Shown here piece by piece: positions 37,740-49,500 of a stretch of 64,000 nucleotides of DNA. The translations under genes and the position numbers were made by a program. The stretch is from contig JANPWX010000358.1 in the NCBI GenBank assembly GCA_024734555.1, positions 1,550,369 through 1,614,368 of the forward strand, in the 5' to 3' direction. This DNA is from Trochalopteron elliotii (taxonomy: Eukaryota; Chordata; Aves; Passeriformes; Leiothrichidae). Each line of letters opens with the position of its first letter. Within the stretch, counting starts at the first letter, position 1. The notes under the pieces are model-generated. The model saw nothing but the letters and a program-made list of their open reading frames with translations, was not told the DNA's origin and ran no database searches.

Positions 37740-38094
37740 TGGCTGCCTTCAGTCAAGCTGGCCTGTCATATTTAATGCATCACTGAAACAATGGAATAGG
37801 CAGAGTCTCTTCTAACTTGATTAGCAAAGCATTTTTCAGTAATAATTGATTTGACTTACATCAGTTTCTGTGTTTTTAATAAAGAGGAAATCATCATGAT
37901 TTAAATGACTTTGGTTAATGGAAGAGACCCTCTCTGATCTGAAATCAAATGGCGTTGCTTGCAGTTAACACTGGAACTACAGAAAAAGTCAACAAAATAA
38001 TAATAGGACCTAATCCATAATCTTTCTAATGCAAAATGAAGGATTCTGGCATATTTGGGGGCTTCGTGAACAGAAACACCATCCTTAAAAAACT

Positions 38095-39116
38095 GCATTG
38101 CTGAGTAAGGGTGGAGCAACAGATGTAATCTACCTGCAGCTGTGCAAAGCATTTGACACTGTCCCCCACAACATCCTTGTGTCTAAACTGGATTAGATGG
38201 GTGGGCCACTCAGTGGATAAGGAATGGGCTGGATGGTTGCACCCAGAGTTGCAGTTCATACCTTGACATCTGAATGGGGACCAGCAATGAGTGGCATTTC
38301 TCAGGTGTCACAATTGTGACAACCATCTTGTTTGGTGACATGGACAGTGCATTGAGTGCAGCCTCAGCAAGTCTGCTGAGGACACAGAGCTGTGTGGTGT
38401 GGTTGACAAGCTGGAGGGAAGGAAGAACATCCAGAGGGACATGGGCATGTTGGCCCATGCAAACCTCCTCAAGTTCAACAAGGCTGAGTGCAAGGTCCTG
38501 CACGTGAGTCTGGGCAATCCCAATCCCAAACACAGGCTGGGCAGAGAATGCCCTGGGGAGAAGATGTGGGGGTGTTGGTGGACAAAAAGCTCAGTGTGAC
38601 CTGCCAATGTGCAATCACAGCCCTGAAAGCCAAACGTGTCCTGGGCTGCACTGTAAGGACAAGGACCTGCTGGAGCAAGTCAAGAGGAGGCCACGAAGAT
38701 GCTCAGAGGGCTGGAGAACCTCTGCTATGGAGAAAGGCTGAGAGTGCTTGGGTTCTTCAGACTGGAGAAGAGAAGGCTCTGGGGAGACCTTAAGGCACCT
38801 TCTAGTACTTACAGGGAGCCCACAGTAAAGCTAGAGAGGGGCTTCTGACAAAGGCTTCTAGTAGTAGAACAAGGGGTAATGGCTTTAAATTGAATGAAGT
38901 ACGTTTGGATTCGATATCAGGAAGAAATTCTTTACTGTGAGGGTGGTGAGGCACTGGAATATATTGCCCAGACAACCTTTGGGTGCCCCATCCCTGGAGG
39001 TGTTCAAGGCCAGGTTGGATGGGGCTTGAATCAGCCTGGTCTAGCAGAAGGTGTCCCTTTATGGTTGAAACTAGGGCATATTTAATGTCTCTTTTAACCC
39101 AAACCATTCTATGACA
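38095..39116 (+). mobile_element. CR1 LINE, 3' end of ORF2 and 3'UTR (degenerate)
   Basis: This is the largest repeat in the window. From about 38122 one frame reads DVIYL then [11 protein letters not shown], a conserved CR1 reverse-transcriptase stretch, and hits a stop at 38194-38196. Beyond it, diverged CR1 sequence can be followed through GTTTGGTGACATGGACAGTG, AAGTTCAACAAGGCTGAGTG, GACAAGGACCTGCTGGAGCA, AGAAGAGAAGGCTCTGGGGA and GGAAGAAATTCTTTACTGTG. It ends at CCAAACCATTCTATGACA. From memory of the family, a segment near 38655-38665 is missing. Stops, frameshifts and deletions make it a dead 5'-truncated copy. It lies antisense to CELF2. Confidence 0.96.
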
Positions 39117-39145
39117 CTCTTACAGATAGCCATGCATAATTCTCC

Positions 39146-39255
39146 TTTTACAGACTGAGTAACCTGACCAATGTAATAACCTAAGTCTGAGGCAAAGGAC
39201 TGAAATTAATCTGGGTCTGCTGAGTCTCTTAATAGCCTTGTAACCACCAAACACT
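39146..39255 (-). repeat. Possible MIR-like SINE relic next to CR1
   Basis: The plus strand reads TCCTTTTACAGACTGAGTAA, then AACCTAAGTCTGAGGC, GGACTGAAATTAATCTGGGT and CTGCTGAGTCTCTTAATAGC. This follows the order of an antisense MIR (TTTTACAGATGAGGAAAC, the GGATTTGAACCCAGGTCT block, and the tail with CTCTTAACCAC). It is highly diverged, as expected for an amniote-age element in a bird. Confidence 0.45.
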
Positions 39256-42200
39256 CTGTCCCCGTATCTTTTCATTACAGCTTATTTAAAGTGCAAGTTT
39301 TTGACACTGGGCTGTGGCATTCTTGGTTCCCCAGATAGTAAGCAGCAAGCCAGTGAAATCTTTAAAAAGTGCATTACTTTCCCTTCCCTTGAAGAGCACT
39401 AAAGATTATAGGAGTGTTTTTACTTCCTATCTAAATCACTTTTATGAAAATTTTGCTAGTCATTGGATAGTTTTGTTTCTTATTTGGTTATAAAATATGA
39501 GGCCAGATTTTGCTCTCCTTTACACCAAAAAGAATTTATAATAATGCAAAGGAGAAGAGGAAATCATTACCAGCTCTGCCAGCCTCACTGCCCAGGTAGG
39601 TTAACATTGCTTCTGGCAGTCCTAGAAAATTGTGCAGAGCCAAAGTCCACACCATAAATAGCTTCTGTGACAAAGGCGTTTTGTAAGTGACACCTTTAAT
39701 GATCTGGCTATTTATAGGTTTCAAACCAGGACAAATGATGGATTCCTTGGCAGCCGCTTATCCTTACCCTTGCTAAGTGTATGGGGAAGGAGGAGGAGAA
39801 GGTCTAAGCATATTTTTTCACCTCTAGCCTCTGCTAGCAGCTACTGGGCAAGAACTACTTGCTGAGAAGACTGATGGTGAGCAGGATGACATGCAAAGCC
39901 CAGGAGCCTGCCAGGACCACTGACATGAGTACCAACAAGCTGCATTTGGAAAACAAGTGATCCTGGAATGGGATTTCAGTGGCATTAAGCACACCCAGCC
40001 CAAGCTAGAGCCAACGTGCTCAGCTCCCTCCCAATCAGCCATCCAGAAGATGCAGTCAAGTATCAGAAGTGTTCAACATAAACAATCCCAACAAAATCAG
40101 TTTAGCCTGCTGGATGTTGAATGACCTGCAATACTAGGTTGCTCATTTAGGTGTCTAAATGCAAACCAACAAATGACAGGCCCTTTTGAAGTCAAGTCCT
40201 TTGAGTCTCATTCCCCAAACCCTGAAAGAAATGCTTTGACATCTCTTTAGTTGCAACAAGGGAGCTCGAGATGCAAGGAGTAAACTCATGAATGTTTGTG
40301 CTCTCTGAACACCTTGAGGGCTGATTTGTACAGATACTCCAGCCTATCAAACCCCAATGTAAAACTGCTGCCAGAAAATATTCCTCAGCTTTCTACACTA
40401 GCAACTATCCATTGTTTCATTAGACTGGTCACAGGCTAGAGAAACCTCAAAGGACATAGCTGTAAACATTCCTGAGCAAACCCATAGGATGGACAAAACT
40501 GGTTCTTGCAGAAGAAATACTGGAGTGAGGAGTAGTTAAGAGGACAGCTGCAGAACAGGGCATTAAGTCAGCTCCACTGCAGTCAGAATGAACAAAGGCT
40601 TTTTGCTACACTCTAATACACACACATAATATGACTTGCTTTATTAGAGTCTTTAGAAATCATGACCCCTCTAATATGAGGCAGAGTTGCTCGGTAAGCA
40701 ACATGGACAAGAGCCCAAAAATCAAACAAGCATGCTTCTATATACTCCAGTAATTTGCCATTTTACTTAGCTTAATGAATTTTACAGTGCCTAGGAGAAT
40801 AGAAATGATGGGCTTTGAATTCAATGATATATCCTCAGATGCCACTTAGAAAGGCAGACATGGAGCACTCTGTGCTTTTCTATGTTTATGGACATACATA
40901 AATATGTGTGTGTGTATATTTATATATATATATACAAGCACATATATGTTACATATGTATGCATGTCCATATATATTTATATATATGTTACATAAGCATG
41001 ACATTTAGATTTACATGTCCTAAATTATGAAATAAAAGGTCATTAGACAGGGCTACAGTACAAGATTGATCTAACTAAGGTACTGCAAACAGCCCCCAAA
41101 TAATTTCCAACCCTGAACAGCATTGCTCTTTTTAATGCAATATTTAATGCAGTTTAAGTGGAGCTGGTAAGATAATGGTGCTACAGTGAACAGTAACAGT
41201 GGACAGGATACAAAATATCAAAATAAAATGAAATCAGAAAAGATGTCAACCTGTAACAAACTATGTTTATATTTGCTTCTGCCTTTTTCCTGTACGCAGA
41301 TGAAGATGCTGATATAGATCATTAATGCTCTTAAATTGTCATCATGCTAAGGTCAGTAGTAGTGTATGAGATTGTTTGATCATATAATCATAAAATTCTC
41401 CTGAAGTGTGCTGTACCTTTTTTCTTTTTTAATGTCTGGTTCCATTCACCCTTGACCACCTTTGTTCTATTCTAAATCATGACAGAGATGGATTGAGGGA
41501 AAATGAAACTAAGTCCAAGACACATCTGCTGCATCAGATCCTTGAAAAGTATTGAAGAGAATGTTTGCAGAGGGCTCTTAACTGCAAAAATCAACAAATA
41601 CACCAAAGCCCCATATATTCCCCCTTGCTCCCCTTTTCTGTCTCTGAAAACAGAAATTGATTCCTAAAAAAACCTTTTTAATCTGTGGTAACGGGGTTCC
41701 AAAAATTCATGGGCTTTGCAGACTTTGAACCCCCCAAATCTCACCCAAGAAGAAAGAGAAAGGAGTCAAGTCCAAAGGTGATCACTGTCTACAGAGAACC
41801 TGGGTGTTGCACTGGGGCTGGAACAGAAGCCCCTGACATGTTCAGGGAACCAAGGAGGCCAATTCCCAGCACATGAGAGAGGCAATGTCTAAAACAGGCT
41901 ACATGTGTGCTCTGAGTCTGCTCCTGTGCTCCTGTAAACAGGGAGACATGCCCTGGGTGGAAGGGCTCAGGGGATGCTTCTAGCCATGGTGGTGAGAGCA
42001 TGAGAGTCACAGCAAGGGACCAGAGGGACAGCAGGGGACCACTGGTAAGAGCAGGCTGCAGACATGATGGAAGGACACTCTGAGAACCCAAAGGGTTTCC
42101 TGTCAATTTCCCAGGAGCCCAGAAAGCTGGTGCCTGAAAGGACTCAGCCCTTAAAACTCATCGTGAGAAATGGAAAAGAGGTTTTTGGAACATAAAATTC

Positions 42201-45200
42201 AAATTTTTGGGAAAGCTTGCTTTAAACAGACAGCTATCAGATCCTGATTGACTTGGGCTCACAACAGAGCAGCATTAGCTCAGTACTGAACTCACTATGT
42301 GTCGCTGGCTGCCATCAGCAGATGTATTTTACAGGTGTTTAGTTTTGCTCACTCACATCTAAGCAATTTCATGATTTAAAAATCAAAGCTGATTGACTGA
42401 AACAAAAAGTTTGAAAAAGTCCCATATTTCAAGCTTATTGCAGAAAAATACCTTGTCTTCTAGGAAGTGACTAATGGTATGCATAAATGATTTTCCCATT
42501 TCAGGAAAAACGTGAAATCTCAAAGTGCCAAGAATTGCTTCTGATGGTCCAGAAGGCATTCCTTCTCACCCCATATTCATTTGTAACTGTAAAAGTCTTA
42601 ATGAGTAAAGCATCTTAATTTTCAATTTTAACCTTATTCTCTTCCCTGAGGTAAGAATGCCAAAACATCAGCTGGCTTCACCCAATGTCTAGAATTGCTA
42701 CTTCTCTACATAATGCTGTATTACAGTCATGACAATAATAATTCACTGTATTTGAGCTAAATACAGGAACCCTAGGAAAATCCACAGTAAGATAAAGCAC
42801 CACTACAATCCAATCTGAGAAGGATCTGTTCAGTAATATCATCATCAATATCAGAGTGGTTCCTCACTCTGCTTAATTAAAATGCTCATTACCTATGCTT
42901 TTAGAACTTTCAGGATCTCTAGAATTGCTCTGCACAGTATAACCTTGGGTTTTAAAGAAGATGAAGGACTGTCATAACTTCAAATATCCCAGCAGAGAAA
43001 CCTCCAGTCGTAACCCAAGCCACAAGTGGTCTTTGCATCCAGTGCAGTGGAGAGACAACTTCAGCATAAAATGCTCCAACACCAGTGATGGCACTATCTG
43101 GTATTCAGCACACAATTTCACACGGTATATAAAACAAAGTCTGGAGCAAAGACAGGTAAAAACAGTATTGAATTTGTATTTTCAAAGTAATTTTTTTTAA
43201 TTTGATACACAGAAACAAGTGACACTGGATGGCTGGCAGTGGTTTAACCACAGCTTCATTACTAGAATTGGAATGCGGCTTGGTTGGATTAAGCTATTTC
43301 CAGTGTTATTTAGTTCTGCCACAGAACTGTGCATGCAAATACACTGTCTTAACTATTATGTTCTTAAACTACTTTTGTGATAAACTCTTTTTCTTAAAAC
43401 TTCATGTAATTTCCCAGTTTGCTGCTGACACTGCTCCCATGTCTCCAGCCTCTAAGTTCATTACTCATTCTTGTGATGTTTCTTCCGCTGGCTAGGATTA
43501 TCCCAGAGAGTTATTTGGGTATAAGAAAGCAAATGAACTTGAATAAGAGGTCAAAGGCTAAGACTGGCATAAGCTGTCTTGGGTAAATGACATAACTTTA
43601 CCTAACCAACTGTTTATCCACAAAAATGCAGTCACAGCATAGACAGAGCTACGTCCTGCCCTCCAGTCTAACTTAGAACAGGCACACAGACTCTCTCTCA
43701 GCAGTCAGGGAATCCATTGCTTGGGCTCTGCTTCCTCTCCTTAATTTCCCTTCTCTTGAAGTTCAAGATTTGCCAGGCTACAATCAAAACCCTCCTGGGT
43801 CTGCTCACTATGATAACCATAGAGAATCCAGCAGGTATGACCAAACATAAGGAAAATGAACCAGAATCTACAAATCTGTGGATGATGCTCTGAGAAAGGC
43901 AGAAAAATGGTTTGGTTTGTGCTTCTCTTTGCTGGATGAATCCTTCTCTCTCTTTGAAGCAACCAGCAAATAACTCATGACATGCAAAAGCTTCTGACTG
44001 CAGTGGAGGAAGAGCTCAACCCTTGGTCCAGCCAAGGTGGCTCAGCTTTGCTTGAGCCACCCTGGAAGCAAGCACAGAATTCTCTCACCCTTTCTGACTC
44101 AAGCTCAAACTGTTAATTTTAAAAGAGCAGAAGCAAAAAACTTGTTCACAGATGATTTTCAGCTGGTGCCAGCAGAAAAAGGTAAAGGAAAATAAAATGT
44201 CAAAACTTTTGATTCATGCCTCTCAGTAAACACATTTTGCTGTAATATCACTATTATTTTCAAAAGCCCTGAATTTAACTCTTCCTGCTCCCCCAAACTG
44301 ACACAAGAAATAATGGCTTTCCTCCTAAAGATTTGCTCTTTAATCGCTTTAGTTGCTATCTTCTGCACACTCAGGAATGGTGTTCCCAGCAGTGACAGTC
44401 AAAGAACAATGTAATTCTTGTATACAGAATACTGTTTCTCAGCAGAGAAATGGGAAATCTCTGGATTTATAGAATCTGTGTGGATTACAGCATTTTATCT
44501 GTCTTCTGACTTATAGGCAAAAGTTTACAATGACTTGTAGAATTGTGAAAAACCAAATGAAATAAAAGAGGGCAAGTGCTCGAATTAACTCCTTATACAC
44601 CTTGATTTTACAAATCATTCATAAAACACTGAACACAACATTATCTGAACATAAATACAGCCTCAGTATACTTTGTTGGCAGTGACAGCCACGATCAATA
44701 TTGGAGACCAAATGCCAACAGTAAAAGGGTATGTCAGTCAGTATTTCACTGACTAACTGCCCTTATCTGAAGCTCTCATGCTTCACTGGGTGAAAATACA
44801 GCCATTGATCTTAGTGTCACAACTCAAATTCTTCATATATCAACTAGTTTCCCCCCCAACCCCCCTTCTCAGCTGAATTTCTGGGCCACTATTTATTTTT
44901 ATGATCAATATTTCTATCACTCTCACATGAACTACACTTTTATTATATTAACCTTTAAGTACAATTTTTAACATATCTGTTTGGGGTAATGTCACACGTT
45001 TTAACTCAACATCTCTTTTACAATTGCCAGAGATACAGATGAAGTTCCTGCTTCTTTAAGTGTTTGTGGCAAAACTACTCTGATTAGTAGATAAATCCAC
45101 CCTGTGCAGCTCTGTGGCTGTGCAGGTGTGCTTTCAAGGATTCAGCTTCCCTTTCCAGGAATTCACAGCTCAGCTTGAAGAATTTTTCTCTGAAGAGTTT

Positions 45201-46210
45201 GTCTTAGCAATTGATCTGACTGCTTTACCTTAAAGCACTAAGTGTTGGAAATTAGCATGACAAAAATCCAGCCATGCCAACAGTCCTATGTCTGAAGGAG
45301 ATTGACTGTTCTGCTAAACGATCCCAAGTACTAGGAGAGGGTTTAATGTATGTAGTGTATATGGATGAGGTCAGGGCTTGCTTCATGGTCTCTGAATTTC
45401 ACTTTTCCTGTTTGCAAGTATGAAGTACAGCCTCCTTTGGTTAATTACTTTGGATTTAAAAATCAATGAAACCGTATTCCAGAAGTACTAAATGCAATTG
45501 TCTGATCTACATTAAATGCTCTGTGAGATTACTCATTAATAAAGTAATTGAAGTTAAATGCTCCGAGATCTTTAAATAAAAAAGCATTAGATGGATGATA
45601 AAAAATATACAGACATTGTAAAATACATTACTGTCTTAGGGAGTAAGTTTTAAACTAAAAATTTGAGGGAAATTTTTAAAAACCGCAATAAAATTCTGTC
45701 CTTCTGTTTTACTGTAATTTAACACTTCTCACTAGCTCATTCATTCAACTTAGTGAAAATTACAGTGAACTATTACTCCTGTCTGTCTTGGAACGAATAC
45801 AAACAGGGTAATTCCTTTATTATTTGATTATCAGAGATAGAATCCTTGAGCTATGTGGGTTTTACTGCTCCAGAGACCTTTTCAATCTTACTTTAAGAAC
45901 TACCAGAAACTAAAATTAGTGAGACACACCAAACAATGCAAAGACTATTTTGGTTTTTTTAAAATTATTATTATTTAAAGTTTCAGTGTATTATGTTAGG
46001 ACTACAGTTTTAATGCAGTTGATGTTGATGTCTCCCAAAGGAAATCATTCTACCCCAAAATGTTTCATCAATTATTGCGTTGTTCCATCATTATCCAAAT
46101 TGTCAAAGCAATTTCATTATAAATCCCACATAAAGTAGCACTAAGGGGTAATGGCAAAATGGCTTTGGTCCCTGTAGGACCATCTCAAGAAAAATAATTT
46201 CAGGCAGAAG
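39256..46210. other. Intronic sequence, no gene
   Basis: Mostly unique AT-rich sequence with an alternating TA/TG tract at 40893-40994. Around 41790-42110 GC content rises and a 105-codon minus frame appears. It matches nothing I know and may be an old unrecognised repeat. Confidence 0.6.
40893..40994. repeat. Alternating TA/TG-rich tract
   Basis: TGTGTGTGTATA, a TATATATATATA run, and several CATATATGTT/ACATATGTATGCATG blocks make a roughly 100-base alternating purine-pyrimidine tract rich in self-complementary words. Confidence 0.9.
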
Positions 46211-46540
46211 AGGAAACAGCGCTTTGTTCTTGTGCTGTGGGAGGGAAGTTTTTCAGTCTTGGCTACGCCTGCACGACACAAAAATCCCCACAAACGGGGA
46301 CTGCTTCAGCAAGAAGCAGGGAAAAAACTGCATGCTATACACAAGCTGCTTCATTTAGGGATCCCACAGCAAAGGTTTAATGATAATGGGACTGACTGGA
46401 GCGGGATATGTAAAGAGGCTTAATTTCTCAGCTGCAGAGAGCTCTTCAGGGGAGGAATGTGGTGGGAGGATGGGAGGGGAGAAGAGTGTGTGCCCACGGG
46501 CCGGCGTGCACAGACGGGTGGGATGGAGACGGCTGTTTGT
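46211..46540. promoter_or_regulatory. Small GC/CpG-enriched patch, weak candidate regulatory element
   Basis: About ten CpGs occur in 330 bases, densest at 46496-46530 (CACGGGCCGGCGTGCACAGA). A TATA-like ACATAAATAG follows on the plus strand at about 46541-46550. It is weaker than the 13.5 and 36.5 kb clusters. Confidence 0.3.
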
Positions 46541-49500
46541 ACATAAATAGCCTCTCAGCTACAGTCAAATTTTTCCTTTATCTCTCCAAAGCTGTGTATT
46601 TAGCATTAGCACACAGACTTCAGAAAGTAAGATGTCTGGGCCGCTTTCTCTAATGGAAGATAAAAAGGTATAAGGTGAGGATTTCCTTCTGGGCAGGGAG
46701 AAGTCATGAAAATACTTATTTTTTAAAATTAATACTGCAAAGTTAAAATATTAATTGCACAACATCCTTGTCCATAGGTCATGAGGACAAAAAACACTGA
46801 CCTTTTTTATGGTTAGAAACATCTTCTGGGTGAAGGAGTGGCAGAAAAGGTGCAAAGTTAAAAGGAAATATAAATAAATAAAAGGTTAAGGAGAACTCTA
46901 CAGACCATGAAATACCCACTCATGCACCAGATAAAATAACCCATCCCTAAACTGCAAACAGTTCGGAAGAAACTTAAAACATGAATATACAAAGAAAGCA
47001 ATCCTATTTTAACTGATGAACACAAAGAGAGGCTATAAAGTGGTTGCTGGTTGGGGGAATTTTTGTTCTATTTCTGGCTCTTACAGAAGGAAAATTACTT
47101 CAGTTCTCTGTGCCACAACAGAAGAACATGAAAAATGACTACAGAATTGCAAAAGGGAATTTTTGAGGCTTACTTAACATTTAATGAAAGGTTTGAGGTT
47201 CTTGTGTGAACACCACCACAACAGCAACTAATATTAATTAAAGACCAATTTTTATGTGGCTAAATAAAACCTTCACCCAACTATACTTATTATAGTTTAT
47301 ACCAAAGATATCTACTGCCAAGTTTACAAGTCACTCAAGTAGTTCCCTCCTTTAAAATGTATTTTACTAAAATGCACTGATTAAACTTGCCAGATTTTTA
47401 TGCCTCTATTACTAGTTATAAATAAAAATTCCTTTTATTTCAAGGTTCTATGCTGCAGAAAGCCTCGGAAAAAATGAAATTTTAAGTGACTGGATCGATG
47501 AACACCAGATTCTTAAATGCTTTCTGCAGTTCTGAAATTTTTGTGCCTTACCACCTCAGTCTCTCTGCCCTTACACTGTACTCATATCCCATGATGTGAG
47601 TACAAAAGATTTAAACACAAAAGACACAGGATTTAAACCTCATATTAGGGATAGATAGCACGATATTCTGGATATAAAACACATAATGAGTGGCCACATC
47701 AGTATATCAGGCCATCTCATCAGCAAATACTAAAAGAAATAGTAAAAATTAAATATGTAAATGGGGTAGTGACAAAAATTGTTCTGCTTGCCTTTCTTCC
47801 CTTTCTAGATAAAAAATACCTAATATGGAGAAAAAGAAAAAAAATGTCGTGTCTGAGAAGAAAACTCTCACATTTGCTTTTTTATCCTGTTGTCCATCTT
47901 TGGATGCCAGTAAAGGAACGAGTGTCTTAGTCCTACTGTCCCTGAGTCTCTGCCAAAGGCAGTGCCACCCCAACCATGAGAATTACACAAAAGCTCCTGG
48001 TGCAGTTAAGTACAGTGTGGCTGGATCTTCAAGAGGACTGACAGAAAGTTTTCTGCCTTCCACCTTACCATATAGACATTTAATTTTGGCACACATATAC
48101 AGATTTAAAAAAAAAAAAAAAAAGGAAAGAAAAAGAAAAGAAAAGAAAGAAACAAAAAGACCAAACCCTTTCTTTGCCCCAGATAAGTGCAAGTCCTACG
48201 TGCCACTGTGCACATAGACCAACCTCCCTTTGCTTTCAAGCTACTCTTCCTGTTTACAGAGAGAGAATAAGTATGAAACCAAACCCCAGAGTAGGATGTT
48301 AAAACCACACTCAACATTTTGCAAACCAGCTCCAGGTCCGCTCTTGTTTTTTGAGTCATTAGGGTTTTCCCTCACTGTGCTCAAGGCCTTGGAGCTTGTT
48401 ATCATTGACTGCCATAAAGAAAAACATACTAAAAAAAAAAGAAAAAGAAAAATTAATATAGACACAGATTATGGCCATAGGTCCCATAATCAGGGACCAG
48501 ATTCCTTGTTGGTGATAAGGTTTCATCATGGACTTGGTACCACACTCTCATATGGGCCACCCCAAACCACCATGACTTCTACATGTCTATGGATGCATTT
48601 CCAAATCTCTCCAAAATGTCCACTGCTCGGGAGCAGCTGAAAGCATCAACCTATTGGTGATTTTTCACCATTTACAGTAGCCAAATAGCACTCTGATGAG
48701 TACAGTTTAAATGTGGGATCTACTGAGGGAGAGAGGGAAGAAAATAACTTATATCACACCAATTGGCACTGTTCATCAAGATGTTTCATGTGATCCTTAA
48801 AAGCAGAATTTTAAATGAAAAAAGTAATACATGCAGCAATTAGATACCAGTAGGGTGTGACAGGTCACTAACCAAGAGCAGATTGCAGTGAACCAGGGGG
48901 GGAAAGGAAAGACAGATTACAAAATATCAATAAAACTAACGTGACTGTCATTGATGGGATTAACTCTCTCAGACCAGAAGCTGCAACAAAAGGCAAAGTT
49001 GATATTGTATTTATTGTCAATTCCCCATCTGTACTTGTCACATGAAATGGTCGCTTTGCCAATCTTTTTTTGCTGGAAAAAATATTTTGAAGAACTAAGA
49101 AACAATACTTCAAAGGGAAAAAATCAATTCTGACAGTGGTGAGACAGGCCTCTGTCACGGGTGATAAGAAAAAGGACATTAAAAAAATGTAGATATTTAT
49201 ATCACATGACACAAAGCACTTTTCTACAGACATGTCCAATTTGAGTTACTTTATTGCACAGTTAAGGTGATGGCATATGTTATCATTTTTCCCCAAGAGC
49301 AGAAAGAGATACTTACATTTCAGCATGTGAAATATGCTATCACCAGGCAGGTTGGAAGGAACTGTATTCAATTTCTACAACCACATTTTCGTGAGCTGGC
49401 ATTTCATGCACCCTAAGCAAAGGGTGAGCACAGTGAATTTGAAGGATTTCACTTCTCTGGTTACACGATTTCAAATCTGTTTTAAAGAAGTGCATAATGC

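Noticed and set aside
43590..43640. Possible MIR trace (CTTGGGTAAATGACATAAC)
   Set aside because: Similarity covers under 25 bases and lacks the rest of the core.
48057..48160. Processed pseudogene or retrocopy suggested by the long poly-A
   Set aside because: No recognisable parent gene sequence, AATAAA at the right distance, or target-site duplication was seen upstream of the A run.
47825..48217. 130-codon plus-strand open frame
   Set aside because: It runs through the poly-A/GAAA tract, which gives a run of Lys, Glu and Arg. This is an artefact of simple sequence.
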